64,000 nucleotides of DNA from Ornithinimicrobium tianjinense. GTDB lineage: Bacteria; Actinomycetota; Actinomycetes; Actinomycetales; Dermatophilaceae. Position numbers and translations under genes: made by a program. The DNA is taken from NCBI RefSeq assembly GCF_014636495.1, contig NZ_BMEM01000001.1, forward strand, positions 1,442,471 to 1,506,470, read 5' to 3'. Under the pieces are notes generated by a model. The model did no database searches and was not told the origin of the DNA. It saw only the letters and a list, made by a program, of their open reading frames with translations. This document shows positions 49,907 to 59,026 of the stretch, one piece after another (within the stretch, counting starts at the first letter, position 1; each line of letters starts with the position of its first letter).

Positions 49907-51010
49907 GTGATCACGTGGCGCGAGGGCACCGTCCGCGAGCAGCTGCCCGGCTGGAGCGGCGTCGTGGTGGTGGCCGTCGACACGCCGGCCGGCGAGACAC
50001 GCGCGCTCGCCTACCCGGACGTGGTCGGCATACCTGAGCCCGGGGACCGGGTCCTGCTCAACGTCACCGCGCTCGAGCGCGGGCTCGGCACGGGCGGGTA
50101 TGCCGTGGTCGTCGCCCTCCCCGACCGGCCCGCTGCGTGGCCCGCCGTCGACGCCGCCGCGCCGGGCCACCTGGTGAAGGCCCGCTACACACCGATGCAG
50201 ACCATGGTGCTGGGGGTCGACGACCCGGAGGGCGAGCACCACGCGGCCCTGGCCGAGGCGGACGACCTCGCTGGCCTCCCGGTGGTGGCCGCGGACCTGC
50301 ACTCCGCGCTGCCGGCGGTCCTCGCCGGCCTGCGGCTGGAGCGGCCGGACGCGAACGTCGTCTACGTCATGACCGACGGCGGGGCGCTGCCGGCCGCCTT
50401 CTCGCGGACCTGTGCGCAGCTGCGGGCCGCCGGCTGGCTGTCGGCGGTCGTCACGGTGGGCCAGGCCTACGGCGGTGACCTCGAGGCGGTGACGGTGCAC
50501 ACGGCGCTGCTGGCGGCCCGCCACGTGGTCGGGGCCGACGTCGTGGTGGTGGCCCAGGGGCCCGGCAACCTCGGCACCGGCACCCGCTGGGGCTTCTCCG
50601 GGGTGTCGGCCGGGGAGGCGCTCAACGCGGCGGCCACCCTCGGTGGTCGAGGGGTGGCGGCGCTGCGCGTCTCCGAGGCGGACGAGCGCGGGCGGCACCG
50701 CGGGCTGTCCCACCACAGCGCCACCGCCTACGGGCGCGTGCTGGCGCGACCGGCCGACGTGCCGGTCCCCCGCGGGCGGACCGGGCGACCCGCCACCGAC
50801 GAATGCCTGGGCCTGGTGAGGGGCCAGGTCGCGGAGTTGGTGGGGCGGGCCTCTCACCTGCGGGCCGTCGACGTGCCGGTGGACGGGCTGCTCGACGCGC
50901 TGGGAGACGTGCCGGTCAGCCTGAGCACCATGGGCCGCGGCCTCGCGGAGGACCCGGCGAGCTTCCTGGCCAGCGCCGTGGCCGGGCGGCACGCGGCCTC
51001 GCTCACCTGA
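49907..51010 (+). CDS. DUF3866 family protein
   Basis: The 367-residue soluble protein belongs to the actinobacterial DUF3866 family; the recognisable stretch is GHLVKARYTPMQTMVLGVDDPEGEHHAAL and NVVYVMTDGGALPAAFSRTCAQLRAAGWLSAVVTVGQAYGGDLEAVTVHTALLAARHVVGADVVVVAQGPGNLGTGTRWGFSGV. The Gly-rich loops suggest a Rossmann-like fold. It has no signal peptide. It often lies near the pafBC and mpa region in Actinobacteria, so a role near pupylation is possible but has no support here beyond position. Confidence 0.85.
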   Translation: MITWREGTVREQLPGWSGVVVVAVDTPAGETRALAYPDVVGIPEPGDRVLLNVTALERGLGTGGYAVVVALPDRPAAWPAVDAAAPGHLVKARYTPMQTMVLGVDDPEGEHHAALAEADDLAGLPVVAADLHSALPAVLAGLRLERPDANVVYVMTDGGALPAAFSRTCAQLRAAGWLSAVVTVGQAYGGDLEAVTVHTALLAARHVVGADVVVVAQGPGNLGTGTRWGFSGVSAGEALNAAATLGGRGVAALRVSEADERGRHRGLSHHSATAYGRVLARPADVPVPRGRTGRPATDECLGLVRGQVAELVGRASHLRAVDVPVDGLLDALGDVPVSLSTMGRGLAEDPASFLASAVAGRHAASLT

Positions 51011-51026
51011 GCCTGTCGGGGATACG

Positions 51027-51057
51027 CGACGGCCCCGTCACCGCTGGGGGGCCGTCG
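51027..51057. terminator. Bidirectional terminator (DUF3866 and FKBP genes)
   Basis: CGACGGCCCC (51027-51036) and GGGGCCGTCG (51048-51057) form a perfect 10-bp stem between convergent genes. Confidence 0.8.
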
Positions 51058-51069
51058 AGGCTGGTCGCG

Positions 51070-51468
51070 TCAGCGCACGTCGACGAGGTCGACGACGAAG
51101 ATCAGGGTCTCGCCGCCCTTGATCGCCGCGCCGGCGCCCCGGTCGCCGTAGCCCAGGTGCGGCGGGATGGTGATCTTGCGGCGGCCGCCGACCTTCATGC
51201 CCAGCAGGCCCTGGTCCCAGCCCTGGATGACCTGGCCGACGCCGACCGTGAAGGTTAGCGGCTGGCCGCGGTTCCAGGACGCGTCGAACTCCTCGCCGGT
51301 CGACCACGCGACGCCGACGTAGTGCGCCGAGATCGTCGCGCCGGGGGTGGCCTCCGCGCCGTCGCCGACCTCGATGTCCTCGACGACCAGCTCGCTGGGC
51401 GGGGTGTCGCCGGGGAAGTCGATCTCGGGCTTGGCCTTCTTGACCTCACCGAACGGGGACTGGCTCAT
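51070..51468 (-). CDS. FKBP-type peptidyl-prolyl isomerase (cytosolic)
   Basis: ATG 51468 is chosen because AAGGAG lies 5 nt upstream; the frame runs on to 51546. The 132-residue single-domain FKBP contains the active-site elements ATISAHYVGVAWSTGEEFDASWNRGQPLTFTVGVGQVIQGWDQGLLGMKVGGRRKITIPPHLGYGDRGAG. It catalyses cis-trans isomerisation of Xaa-Pro bonds. No signal peptide. It is followed (upstream on the same strand) by the two-domain lipoprotein FKBP. Confidence 0.92.
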   Translation of the reverse strand: MSQSPFGEVKKAKPEIDFPGDTPPSELVVEDIEVGDGAEATPGATISAHYVGVAWSTGEEFDASWNRGQPLTFTVGVGQVIQGWDQGLLGMKVGGRRKITIPPHLGYGDRGAGAAIKGGETLIFVVDLVDVR

Positions 51469-51591
51469 GCTCGCTCCTTGGTATGTCGATGTGCTGGGTC
51501 GGACGTTCTGCCCACCACTGCGCGCGCCCGGTGGCCTGTGGCGCAACCACTCGGCGCGTTCGGTGGTGTTGTGACGTGGGTGTGTGTGAGG

Positions 51592-52656
51592 TCAGGAGGC
51601 GCCGAGGATGTCGACGACGAAGACCAGCGTCTCTCCCGCCAGCTCGTGGGCCGGCGGTGCGGTGGAGGACCCGGTGTCCTCCGGGAGCTCGCCGTAGGCC
51701 TGGTCGGCCGGGATGACGAGCAGCACGCGGGAGCCGACCGGCTGGCCGACGAGGCCCTCGTCCCAGCCCTTGATGACCTGGCCGACGCCGATCGGGAACT
51801 CGGCCGGGGTGCCCCGCTGGTAGGAGTCGTCGAAGCCCTCGCCGTCGGAGAACTTCACGCCCGTGTAGTGGACCTTGATCGTCTGACCGGCCTTGACCTT
51901 CTCGCCCTCGCCCTTGATGAGCTGCTGGACGACGAGCTTGGAGGGCTCCTCGGTGCCCTCCGGGATGGTGATCTTCGCCGCGGACGTGCCGTCGGCCTCC
52001 ACCTCGGGCAGCCCGGCCTTGGGCTTGACCGCCTCACCGGTCGCCTCGGTCAGCGGCTTGGCGCTGGAGACCACCTCCAGGTAGAAGACGAGCGTGTCGT
52101 CCGCGCCGACGCCGATCTGCTCGTTGCCGCCGGAGCCGAACGCCTCCGAGGCCGGGATCGCCAGCAGCAGGGTCTCGCCCGCCTTGCGGCCCGGCAGCTC
52201 CTCCAGGAAGGCCGGGAAGAGGTTGGTATTGGACAGGTCGAGCGTGACCGTCTCGTCCGCGTCGTAGGTCGAGAGCAGCTGCTCGCCGGTGGTGCCGTTG
52301 ACAGCCAGGTAGCGGGCGCGGACCTCGTCGCCGGCGGCGACCTCGGCCCCGTCACCCTCCTCCACGGTGCGGCTCTCGGTCGCGCCGACACGGAAAGGCA
52401 GGTCGCCGTCGGTGAACGGCTTGTCCTTCCAGGTGATCACGGGCGACTTCTCGCCGGTGTCCACGGCCAGCTCCTCGATGTCGCCGTTGAGCACGGCCGA
52501 GGTCACGGCCGCGTCGTCACTCTGCGAGGCCGCGTCGCCGTCACCACCGTCCGTGGCGCAGCCGGCGAGCAGGAGCAGCGGGGCGGCGGCCAGGGCGGCC
52601 AGCCGGAGTCGGGGTGAGCGCACGCGCGCGTCCTTTGCGTCGAGGGTGGATGACAA
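51592..52656 (-). CDS. Two-domain FKBP-type isomerase, lipoprotein
   Basis: The 354-residue protein starts at TTG 52656, 6 nt behind TAGGCT, a leaderless TTG start. The signal peptide RLRLAALAAAPLLLLAGC ends in a lipobox with C33, so it is anchored in the membrane. An N-terminal degenerate FKBP-like domain (about 60-190) precedes a second, better conserved one (GQTIKVHYTGVKFSDGEGFDDSYQRGTPAEFPIGVGQVIKGWDEGLVGQPVGSRVLLVIPADQAYG) at about 245-350. It probably folds secreted proteins. Lnt (31177-32691) would acylate it. Confidence 0.91.
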   Translation of the reverse strand: MSSTLDAKDARVRSPRLRLAALAAAPLLLLAGCATDGGDGDAASQSDDAAVTSAVLNGDIEELAVDTGEKSPVITWKDKPFTDGDLPFRVGATESRTVEEGDGAEVAAGDEVRARYLAVNGTTGEQLLSTYDADETVTLDLSNTNLFPAFLEELPGRKAGETLLLAIPASEAFGSGGNEQIGVGADDTLVFYLEVVSSAKPLTEATGEAVKPKAGLPEVEADGTSAAKITIPEGTEEPSKLVVQQLIKGEGEKVKAGQTIKVHYTGVKFSDGEGFDDSYQRGTPAEFPIGVGQVIKGWDEGLVGQPVGSRVLLVIPADQAYGELPEDTGSSTAPPAHELAGETLVFVVDILGAS

Positions 52657-52662
52657 CGGGTC

Positions 52663-52668
52663 AGCCTA
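52663..52668 (-). promoter_or_regulatory. Leaderless -10 box for TTG-started FKBP lipoprotein
   Basis: On the minus strand TAGGCT is followed by 6 nt and TTG 52656. Confidence 0.6.
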
Positions 52669-52732
52669 ACCAACCCAACCTGGGCGTTCGGTGTGAGGCG
52701 GTCGTGGGCCCTCCGGCCCAAGGCGACACAAG

Positions 52733-52820
52733 GCCCCGACCCACTCACGTGAGTGGCTCGCGCACGCCATACCGGCCGATCACGGCCCCGACCCACTCAC
52801 GTGAGTGACTTGCGCACGGG
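52733..52820. repeat. Palindromic intergenic repeats, locus A (2 copies)
   Basis: The palindrome CCACTCACGTGAGTGG occurs twice, each followed by a variant of GGCTCGCGCACG. One copy is followed by GCCATACCGG. The same family flanks the DUF559 gene 6-7 kb away. Confidence 0.8.
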
Positions 52821-52837
52821 CGCGACAGGGCCACGGA

Positions 52838-54229
52838 TCAGGCGGAGGTGCCCCGGACGGCGGCGATGAGCTCGTCGACGCGCGGGTCGACGCTGACGAA
52901 CGGGTCCTTGCAGACCACCGTGCGCGACGCGACGTCGTTGAGCTTGAGGTGCACCCAGTCGCAGGTGAAGTCCCGGCGCGCCTCCTGGGCGGCCCGCACG
53001 AAGTCGCCACGCAGCCGCGCCCTCGTCTCCGGTGGCTCGACCCGGGCCCTGGCCACCCGCTCGTCGTCGACGACGGTGGCCGCGGCGCCGGCCCGCTGCA
53101 GGATCGGCACCAGCCCGCGCGTCGGGTGGATGTCGTGCCAGGCCAGATCCAGCTGCTGCAGCCGCTCGTCGTGGGGTGCCAGACCGTGCCGCGCGGCGTA
53201 GGAGTCGAGCAGCTTCTTCTTCATCACCCACTCGATCTCGGTGTCGACGAGGGAGAGCCGGTCGGTCTCGATCGCGTGCAGGGTCCGGTCCCACAGCTCG
53301 AGCACCCGGTCGTAGGGTGCCACCTCGGCCAGGCCGACGCCCGCGGCATACCGGGACGCGAGCTCCAGCAGCTCCCGCTGCATGTCCAGGGCGGTGATCG
53401 TGCCGCCCCGCGCCCGCTGCACCGGCCGGCGCCCCGTGGGGTCGCGGCTGATGTCACGGATGGCCTGGACAGGGTTGGCCAGCGCCAGGTCCGGCACGAT
53501 GGTGCCCGCCTCCAGCATCCGCAGCACGAGGTCGGTGGTCCCGACCCGCATGAGCGTCGTCGTCTGGCTCATCGTGGAGTCACCGACGATGACGTGCAGG
53601 CGGCGGTAGCGCTCGGGGTCGGCGTGCGGCTCGTCGCGGGTGTTGATGATCGGGCGCGACCGGGTCGTCGCGGAGGACAGGCCCTCCCACATGTGGTCGG
53701 CGCGCTGGGAGACCAGGTAGGTCGCCCGCTCCCCCACGACGTGCAGCCGCCCCGCGCCGGTGACCAGCTGCCGGGTGACCAGGAACGGGACCAGCGTGTC
53801 CGTCGTGCGCTCGAGCCGGCCGTCACGGCGGATGAGGTAGTTCTCGTGCGAGCCGTAGGAGTTGCCGCGGGAGTCGACGTTGTTCTTCAGGACGTAGACG
53901 GTCGCGTCCATGCCCTCCTCCGCCAGGCGGTGCTCGGCGTCGTCGGCCAGGTCCTGGACGATCAGCTCCCCCGCCTTGTCGTGCGCGACGACATCGAGGA
54001 GGTCGACGCACTCGGCCGTGGCGTACTCCGGGTGCGAGCCGACGTCGAGGTAGAGCCGGGAGCCGTTGCCGAGGAAGACGTTGCTCGACCGGCCCCACGA
54101 GACGACCTTGCGGAAGAGGTAGCGCGCGACCTCCTCCGGCGAGAGCCGGGGGCCCTCACGGAACGTCGCGTTGACCCCGAACTCGGTCTCGATCCCGATG
54201 ATCCGGCGGCCGAGGCGGTCCGGGCTCAC
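52838..54229 (-). CDS. pafA: Pup-protein ligase PafA
   Basis: The 463-residue ATP-dependent ligase (glutamine-synthetase fold) joins deamidated Pup to lysines of target proteins. It begins [19 protein letters not shown] with the first metal-binding Glu, and includes [43 protein letters not shown] and [26 protein letters not shown]. It lacks the inserted Dop loop. GTG start overlaps the pup stop (GTGA). In mycobacteria pafA is separated from pup by prcBA and more; here they are adjacent. Confidence 0.96.
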   Translation of the reverse strand: MSPDRLGRRIIGIETEFGVNATFREGPRLSPEEVARYLFRKVVSWGRSSNVFLGNGSRLYLDVGSHPEYATAECVDLLDVVAHDKAGELIVQDLADDAEHRLAEEGMDATVYVLKNNVDSRGNSYGSHENYLIRRDGRLERTTDTLVPFLVTRQLVTGAGRLHVVGERATYLVSQRADHMWEGLSSATTRSRPIINTRDEPHADPERYRRLHVIVGDSTMSQTTTLMRVGTTDLVLRMLEAGTIVPDLALANPVQAIRDISRDPTGRRPVQRARGGTITALDMQRELLELASRYAAGVGLAEVAPYDRVLELWDRTLHAIETDRLSLVDTEIEWVMKKKLLDSYAARHGLAPHDERLQQLDLAWHDIHPTRGLVPILQRAGAAATVVDDERVARARVEPPETRARLRGDFVRAAQEARRDFTCDWVHLKLNDVASRTVVCKDPFVSVDPRVDELIAAVRGTSA

Positions 54230-54423
54230 TGGCCGCCCTTCTGCACGAAGTTGTGCACGAAGTCCTGGGCGTTGCTCTCGAGCACGCCGTCGATCTCGTC
54301 GAGGAGCGAGTCGAGGGCCGCGTCGCGCTCGGTGTTCTGGGCCGAAGGAGCGGTGGGCGGCGCGGGCGCCTCGGGCTCCGGCGTCTCATCACGCCGGTGG
54401 GAGAACTGCTGCTGCTCGGACAT
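54226..54423 (-). CDS. pup: Prokaryotic ubiquitin-like protein Pup
   Basis: The 65-residue, acidic, intrinsically disordered modifier ends in GGQ, the Gln that Dop converts to Glu before ligation. The C-terminal helix region [26 protein letters not shown] is the PafA- and Mpa-binding segment. Pup lies between dop (12 bp upstream) and pafA (overlapping), a compact dop-pup-pafA operon. Confidence 0.97.
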   Translation of the reverse strand: MSEQQQFSHRRDETPEPEAPAPPTAPSAQNTERDAALDSLLDEIDGVLESNAQDFVHNFVQKGGQ

Positions 54424-54435
54424 CGGGGTCTCCTC

Positions 54436-55977
54436 TCAGAAGTCCTCGCTCACCAGCTCGGTGAGCAAAGAGGCGGTGCTGGTATGCCGTGCGAGCAGCT
54501 CGGCGGTCTGCTCGCGGTTGCCCTCGGTCGGCTCGGGCAGCTGGACCCGGCGGGCGCGGCCGCGCTCGTCGGCCAGGACGACGGAGTCCCAGGAGGCCCC
54601 CCGGACGTCGTCGCCGAACCGTCGCACGACCTCGCCCCGGAACCACGCCCGCGTGTCGCGTGGCGGCTCGGTGACGGCCGCCGTGACGGACGCCTCCGGA
54701 ACCAGTCGCTCGAGCTGGCCGGCGGCGCGGAGCTTCTGCGCCAGGCCACGGGCGGGGTCGAGGTCGTGCCACTGGATGTCCATCGCGCGCACCCGGGCGT
54801 CGTCCCAGCCGACCCCCGCGCGGTCGCGGAAGCGCTCGAGCAGCTGGTGCTTGGCCACCCACTCGACCTGCCCAGCGCACGACGCCGGGTCGGTGCGCAG
54901 CCCGTCGAGGACGGAGCGCCAGCGGCCCAGCACGTGGCGGGTGTCGTCGTCCAGCACCCAGGCCTCGTGGCCCGAGACCGCCGCCTCCTCGACCTGCTCC
55001 AGGTAGGCCTCGACCAGGTCGAGCCCGGTCAGGGCGCGACCGTCGAGCGTCTCGACGGTCGACCGCAGGGTCGGGTCGTGCGAGATGACCTGCGCGGCGG
55101 CGACGGGGGCACGCAGCGGGATGTCGGGCACCGCGTCGGGGAAGGTCTCGACCAGGCGCAGCACGGCGCTGAGCGAGCCGAGCGCCAGCACCGTGGTCAC
55201 GTCCGCCATCGTGGCGTCGCCGACGATGACGTGGAGCCGCCGGTGCAGATGGGGCGTCGCGTGCGGCTCGTCCCGGGTGTTGACGATCGGGCGGCGCAGG
55301 GTCGTCTCCAGGCCGACCTCGGCCTCGAGGTAGTCGGCGCGCTGGCTGAGCTGGAAGCCCGCCCGCTCGCTGGTCTGGCCCAGCCCCACCCGCCCCGCCC
55401 CGGCGATCACCGGCCGCGCGACGAGGAAGGGGATGAGGCTCTCCGCGAGCCGGGCGAAGGGGACCGTCCGGGGCACGAGGTAGTTCTCGTGGGTCCCGTA
55501 GGAGGCTCCCTTGCCGTCGACGTTGTTCTTGTAGAGGCGCACCTCGCGCCCCTGCTCCGCCAGCGTCCGCAGCGCGGCGAGCGCCACCTGCTCCCCCGCC
55601 CGGTCGTAGCGCAGCGCCTCCAGCGGGGAGGTGACCTCGGGCGAGGAGTACTCCGGGTGCGCGTGGTCGACATAGAACCGCGCGCCGTTGGAGAGCACCG
55701 TGTTGGCGATCGTCGGGTCCTCGACGTCCGTGAGCTGGGAGATGTCCGCCAGCATCCTGGCGACCTCGTAGCCCCGCGCGTCGCGCAGCGGCGTCTCGTC
55801 GGCGTAGTCCCACCCGGAGCTGCGCGGCAGCGCCGCGCCCGGGCCGGCGCCCGCGGCATACGCCTGCACCACCTGGCCCGAGAGGTGCATGGGCGTCAGC
55901 GGACGTCCGAGCGTGTCGACCTGCGCGCTGGTGATGCCCAGCTCGGTCTCGATCCCCATCACGCGGCGGACGCTCAT
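54436..55977 (-). CDS. dop: Deamidase/depupylase Dop
   Basis: The 513-residue PafA paralogue turns Pup-Gln into Pup-Glu and also removes Pup from substrates. The start RRVMGIETELGITSAQ carries the catalytic Glu, followed by the Dop-specific loop (about residues 25-65: LGRPLTPMHLSGQVVQAYAAGAG...), absent from PafA. The nucleophilic Asp region DHAHPEYSSPEVTSPLEALRYD follows. ATG 55977 is leaderless. It is the first gene of dop-pup-pafA. Confidence 0.96.
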   Translation of the reverse strand: MSVRRVMGIETELGITSAQVDTLGRPLTPMHLSGQVVQAYAAGAGPGAALPRSSGWDYADETPLRDARGYEVARMLADISQLTDVEDPTIANTVLSNGARFYVDHAHPEYSSPEVTSPLEALRYDRAGEQVALAALRTLAEQGREVRLYKNNVDGKGASYGTHENYLVPRTVPFARLAESLIPFLVARPVIAGAGRVGLGQTSERAGFQLSQRADYLEAEVGLETTLRRPIVNTRDEPHATPHLHRRLHVIVGDATMADVTTVLALGSLSAVLRLVETFPDAVPDIPLRAPVAAAQVISHDPTLRSTVETLDGRALTGLDLVEAYLEQVEEAAVSGHEAWVLDDDTRHVLGRWRSVLDGLRTDPASCAGQVEWVAKHQLLERFRDRAGVGWDDARVRAMDIQWHDLDPARGLAQKLRAAGQLERLVPEASVTAAVTEPPRDTRAWFRGEVVRRFGDDVRGASWDSVVLADERGRARRVQLPEPTEGNREQTAELLARHTSTASLLTELVSEDF

Positions 55978-55983
55978 GGGTCC

Positions 55984-55989
55984 ACCCTA
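55984..55989 (-). promoter_or_regulatory. Leaderless -10 box of dop
   Basis: On the minus strand TAGGGT is followed by 6 nt and ATG 55977. It overlaps the stop of the TetR gene. Confidence 0.65.
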
Positions 55990-56541
55990 CGAGGCGTCCA
56001 GCCGGTCGAGGACGGCCTGGACGAGCGCGCCGTACTCGCGGACGACGGCGTCCCTGTGCTCGGACTCCCCCCCTGCGGGCGCCTCGAGCAGGCGGAAGGT
56101 GCGCAGGCCCGCGGCGAGCCCGAGCATCAGGCAGGCGAGTTCGTCGGTATGCCGTGCCGCCTCGCCCTCGCGGGGGAAGCGCCCGAGGAAGCGCTCACGG
56201 AACTCCGTGAGCGCCGCCTCGCGGTCCGGGGCGTCCTGGAAGAGGTAGAGCGCACGCAGCCACGGCTCGGCGGCGTCCTCGTCGCGTCGGTTCAGCATCC
56301 GCCGCACCAGCAGCTCGCCCATGCCCTCGATCGGCGTGTCCGGCAGCAGCGGTGCGGGCTCGGCGGGGCGGGCGAGCGCGTGCAGCCCCTCCTTGGAGCC
56401 GCCCACCTTCATCACCAGAGCCGGCGAGACCCCGGCGGCGGCGGCGACCTCGCGGACCGTCACCGCGGCATACCCCCGCTCGCCGAAGAGCCGGCGCGCG
56501 ACCTGGAGGACGCGCTCGCGGGTGTCCGGTGAGGCACTCAC
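55987..56541 (-). CDS. TetR-family transcriptional regulator
   Basis: The 184-residue repressor starts at GTG 56541, overlapping the MFS stop (GTGA); the much longer upstream frame is antisense-like noise inside the MFS gene. The HTH is SPDTRERVLQVARRLFGERGYAAVTVREVAAAAGVSPALVMKVGGSKEGLHAL; the C-terminal domain is the ligand pocket. It follows the exporter gene it probably controls, so autoregulation of both would occur through the MFS promoter. Confidence 0.9.
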   Translation of the reverse strand: MSASPDTRERVLQVARRLFGERGYAAVTVREVAAAAGVSPALVMKVGGSKEGLHALARPAEPAPLLPDTPIEGMGELLVRRMLNRRDEDAAEPWLRALYLFQDAPDREAALTEFRERFLGRFPREGEAARHTDELACLMLGLAAGLRTFRLLEAPAGGESEHRDAVVREYGALVQAVLDRLDAS

Positions 56542-58580
56542 AGGTCGACCACCTCGACCCGCTCCACCGGCCGAGGCACACCGGTGACGATGTCCACGTC
56601 GAGGGTGGCGGAGGTGGCGTGGACGGTGAGCGCGCGGGACCGGGTGCGGCCGGTCGCGTGGTCGACCACGGTGAGGACGTAGCGACCGGCGGGCGGCAGC
56701 CCGAGCTCGAACATGCCGAGGTCGTCGGCGACGGCGCGGCCGGCGTACTCGCCCGAGTGCTTGATGAGCGAGACCATCACCCCGCCGAGCGGGGCGCCGT
56801 CGTCGGTGACGTGGCCGGTCAGCAGCAGGCGCCGGGTCATGGTGATCTCCTTGGCCTCCCCCGCCTCGAGATCGACCAGGCCGGACTGCGGGGCCCACCC
56901 CTCGGCGGAGACCACCAGCAGGTAGCGGCCCGGCTCCGGCAGCGCCAGCGTGTAGCGCCCGTCGTTGTCGGTGCGTCCCCAGTCCACGTGCCGGCCGTCG
57001 GTGTGCAGCACGGTCGCGACCGCCTGGCGCAGCGGCCGACCCTCGGCGCTGACCACCCGGCCGCGCACGAGCACCTCGGGCAGCTCGCCCTCGGGCTTGA
57101 CCTGCTCGCGCTCGCCTGCCGGGGCGAGGACCTGCGCGCCGGCCGGCTCCATCCCCGCGCTGAGGCGGACCGGACGGCGGATGAAGGCGGCGATGAGGGC
57201 GCCGCCCATGGCCGCCGCCGCCCCGCTCCAGAAGATGAGCTGGTATGCCGTGAGGCTGGGCGCGAAGACACCGTCGGCGGGGTCGCCGACGGGCACGGCA
57301 TACGCGGCGAAGACGGCGGCCACGACGGCGGAGGCGGAGGAGGTGCCGAGCGCGCGCAGCAGGGTGTTGAGACCGTTGGCCGACGCGGTCTCGGTGATCG
57401 GGACGGCGCGCATGATGAGCGTCGGCATGGCGGCGAAGGCCAGGGCCGTGCCGAGCGAGGCCAGCCCGGACGTGGCCATGACCGCCGCCACCGAGCCGTG
57501 GAAGAGGGCGCGGAGGATGAAGCCGACGCTGATGACCAGCGCGCCGGCGATGAGCACCCAGCGGGCGCCGAGGCGGCGGATCAGCGACGCGGAGACCGGT
57601 GACATCAGCACCATCGCGATGCCCGAGGGCAGCATCCACAGCCCCGTCGCGACGACCGACAGCCCGAAGCCGTAGCCGGTCTCCTCAGGCATCTGCACCT
57701 GCTGGACTGAGGTGAGGAAGTTGGAGAACATCGCGAAACCGACGAGCACCGAGGCGGCGTTGGTCAGCAGGACCGTGCGCCGCATCGAGGTCCGGATGTC
57801 GACCAGCGGCGACCCTGCGCGCAGCTCCCAAGGGATCCAGGCGGCGAGCACGAGGGCCGCGGTGGACAGGAGCGCCAGGGTCACGGGCGAGCCCCAGCCC
57901 CAGGTGCCCGCCTTGCTCACGGCGAGCAGGAAGCAGGTGAGGGCGACCGACAGCAGAGCTGCGCCGACGACGTCGAAGCGGCCCCGCGTCCTGACCGTGG
58001 ACTCCGGGACGACCACGAGCACGGCGGCCAGCATCACCGCGGCGAAGACGCCAGAGATGACGAAGAGCATGTGCCAGCCCCACGCCTCGTAGATCAGCCC
58101 GGCCGCGGGGATCCCGACGGCGCCGCCGATGCCGAGGGTGGCCGACATGAGGGCCACGCCGGAGCCGACCCGCTCCGCCGGGAGGTGGTCGCGCATGATG
58201 CTGATGCCGACCGGGATGAGGCAGGCCCCGAAGCCCATGAGACCGCGCCCGGCGATGACCAGGCTCAGCTCCGAGCTGACGGCCGCGAGCACGGAGCCGG
58301 CGATGACGGCCACCATGCAGATGACGAGCATGAGCCGCTTGCCGAACATGTCCGCCAGGCGGGAGACGATCGGCGTGCCGACGGCTCCGGTCAGCAGCGC
58401 GGCGGTGACCATCCAGGAGGCGTTGTCGCTGGTGGTGCCCAGGATCTCGGGGAAGTCCGGCAGCAGCGGCAGCACGAGGGTCTGCTGGAGCGAGACGAGG
58501 GTGCCGCAGAGCGCCAGAACGGTGATGACGAGGCCGGTCGAGGGTGCAGGACGGGTCGCCTGACCCTCGGGTGAACGCAT
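56538..58580 (-). CDS. MFS (DHA2-type) exporter fused to two carboxypeptidase-regulatory-like domains
   Basis: The 680-residue protein starts at ATG 58580, 7 nt from TAGACT. The first ~480 residues form a drug-resistance MFS with about 12-14 helices, including SRLADMFGKRLMLVI (A-motif) and VGIPAAGLIYEAWGWHMLFVISG (C-motif). After residue about 490 come two beta-sandwich repeats: RGRVVSAEGRPLRQAVATVLHTDGRHVDWGRTDNDGRYTLALPEPGRYLLVVSAEGW and TGHVTDDGAPLGGVMVSLIKHSGEYAGRAVADDLGMFELGLPPAGRYVLTVVDHATG. These resemble CarboxypepD_reg/prealbumin-like domains and are unusual on a transporter. Confidence 0.9.
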   Translation of the reverse strand: MRSPEGQATRPAPSTGLVITVLALCGTLVSLQQTLVLPLLPDFPEILGTTSDNASWMVTAALLTGAVGTPIVSRLADMFGKRLMLVICMVAVIAGSVLAAVSSELSLVIAGRGLMGFGACLIPVGISIMRDHLPAERVGSGVALMSATLGIGGAVGIPAAGLIYEAWGWHMLFVISGVFAAVMLAAVLVVVPESTVRTRGRFDVVGAALLSVALTCFLLAVSKAGTWGWGSPVTLALLSTAALVLAAWIPWELRAGSPLVDIRTSMRRTVLLTNAASVLVGFAMFSNFLTSVQQVQMPEETGYGFGLSVVATGLWMLPSGIAMVLMSPVSASLIRRLGARWVLIAGALVISVGFILRALFHGSVAAVMATSGLASLGTALAFAAMPTLIMRAVPITETASANGLNTLLRALGTSSASAVVAAVFAAYAVPVGDPADGVFAPSLTAYQLIFWSGAAAAMGGALIAAFIRRPVRLSAGMEPAGAQVLAPAGEREQVKPEGELPEVLVRGRVVSAEGRPLRQAVATVLHTDGRHVDWGRTDNDGRYTLALPEPGRYLLVVSAEGWAPQSGLVDLEAGEAKEITMTRRLLLTGHVTDDGAPLGGVMVSLIKHSGEYAGRAVADDLGMFELGLPPAGRYVLTVVDHATGRTRSRALTVHATSATLDVDIVTGVPRPVERVEVVDL

Positions 58581-58587
58581 GTTCACC

Positions 58588-58593
58588 AGTCTA
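58588..58593 (-). promoter_or_regulatory. Leaderless -10 box of the MFS-TetR operon
   Basis: On the minus strand TAGACT is followed by 7 nt and ATG 58580. It is the likely site of TetR control. Confidence 0.6.
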
Positions 58594-58663
58594 GTGCCGC
58601 CTCCCGACCGGACAGGCGCGAGGGCCGCCGGAGGTCAACTCCGGGCCGTGCGACCATGCCCGT

Positions 58664-59020
58664 GTGCCGAAGCCTGCCTACTTCCTGGACCTCGCCGTCG
58701 TCCTCCTCTTCGCTGCCGCCGGTCGCGCGAGCCACGACCTCAGCGACGACGTGCTCGGCGTCCTGCGCACCGCCTGGCCCTTCCTCGCGGGTATGACGCT
58801 GGGCTGGGTCTTCGTGGCGCTGCTGCCGGAGCGGGTGCGCAGCTGGTGGCTCGAGGGACTCGTCGTCGCTCTCTGCGCGCTCGTTGTCGGCATGCTGGGG
58901 CGCCAGCTGGCCGGCGCCGGGACCGCCCTGCCCTTCGTGCTCGTCGCGACCGGTGTGCTGGTGGCCGGCCTGGTCGGCTGGAGGGCGGTGGCCGCCGCTG
59001 TCGCGGCCCGCCGTGCCTGA
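58664..59020 (+). CDS. DUF3054 family membrane protein
   Basis: The 118-residue product has four membrane helices (about 5-20, 35-53, 62-80 and 87-108) and the DUF3054 signature LDLAVVLLFAAAGRASHD and GWVFVALLPERVRSWWLEGLVVALCALVVGMLGRQL. Starts at GTG 58664 with a weak GACCAT box 6 nt upstream. Function unknown. Confidence 0.87.
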   Translation: MPKPAYFLDLAVVLLFAAAGRASHDLSDDVLGVLRTAWPFLAGMTLGWVFVALLPERVRSWWLEGLVVALCALVVGMLGRQLAGAGTALPFVLVATGVLVAGLVGWRAVAAAVAARRA

Positions 59021-59026
59021 TCCGCT

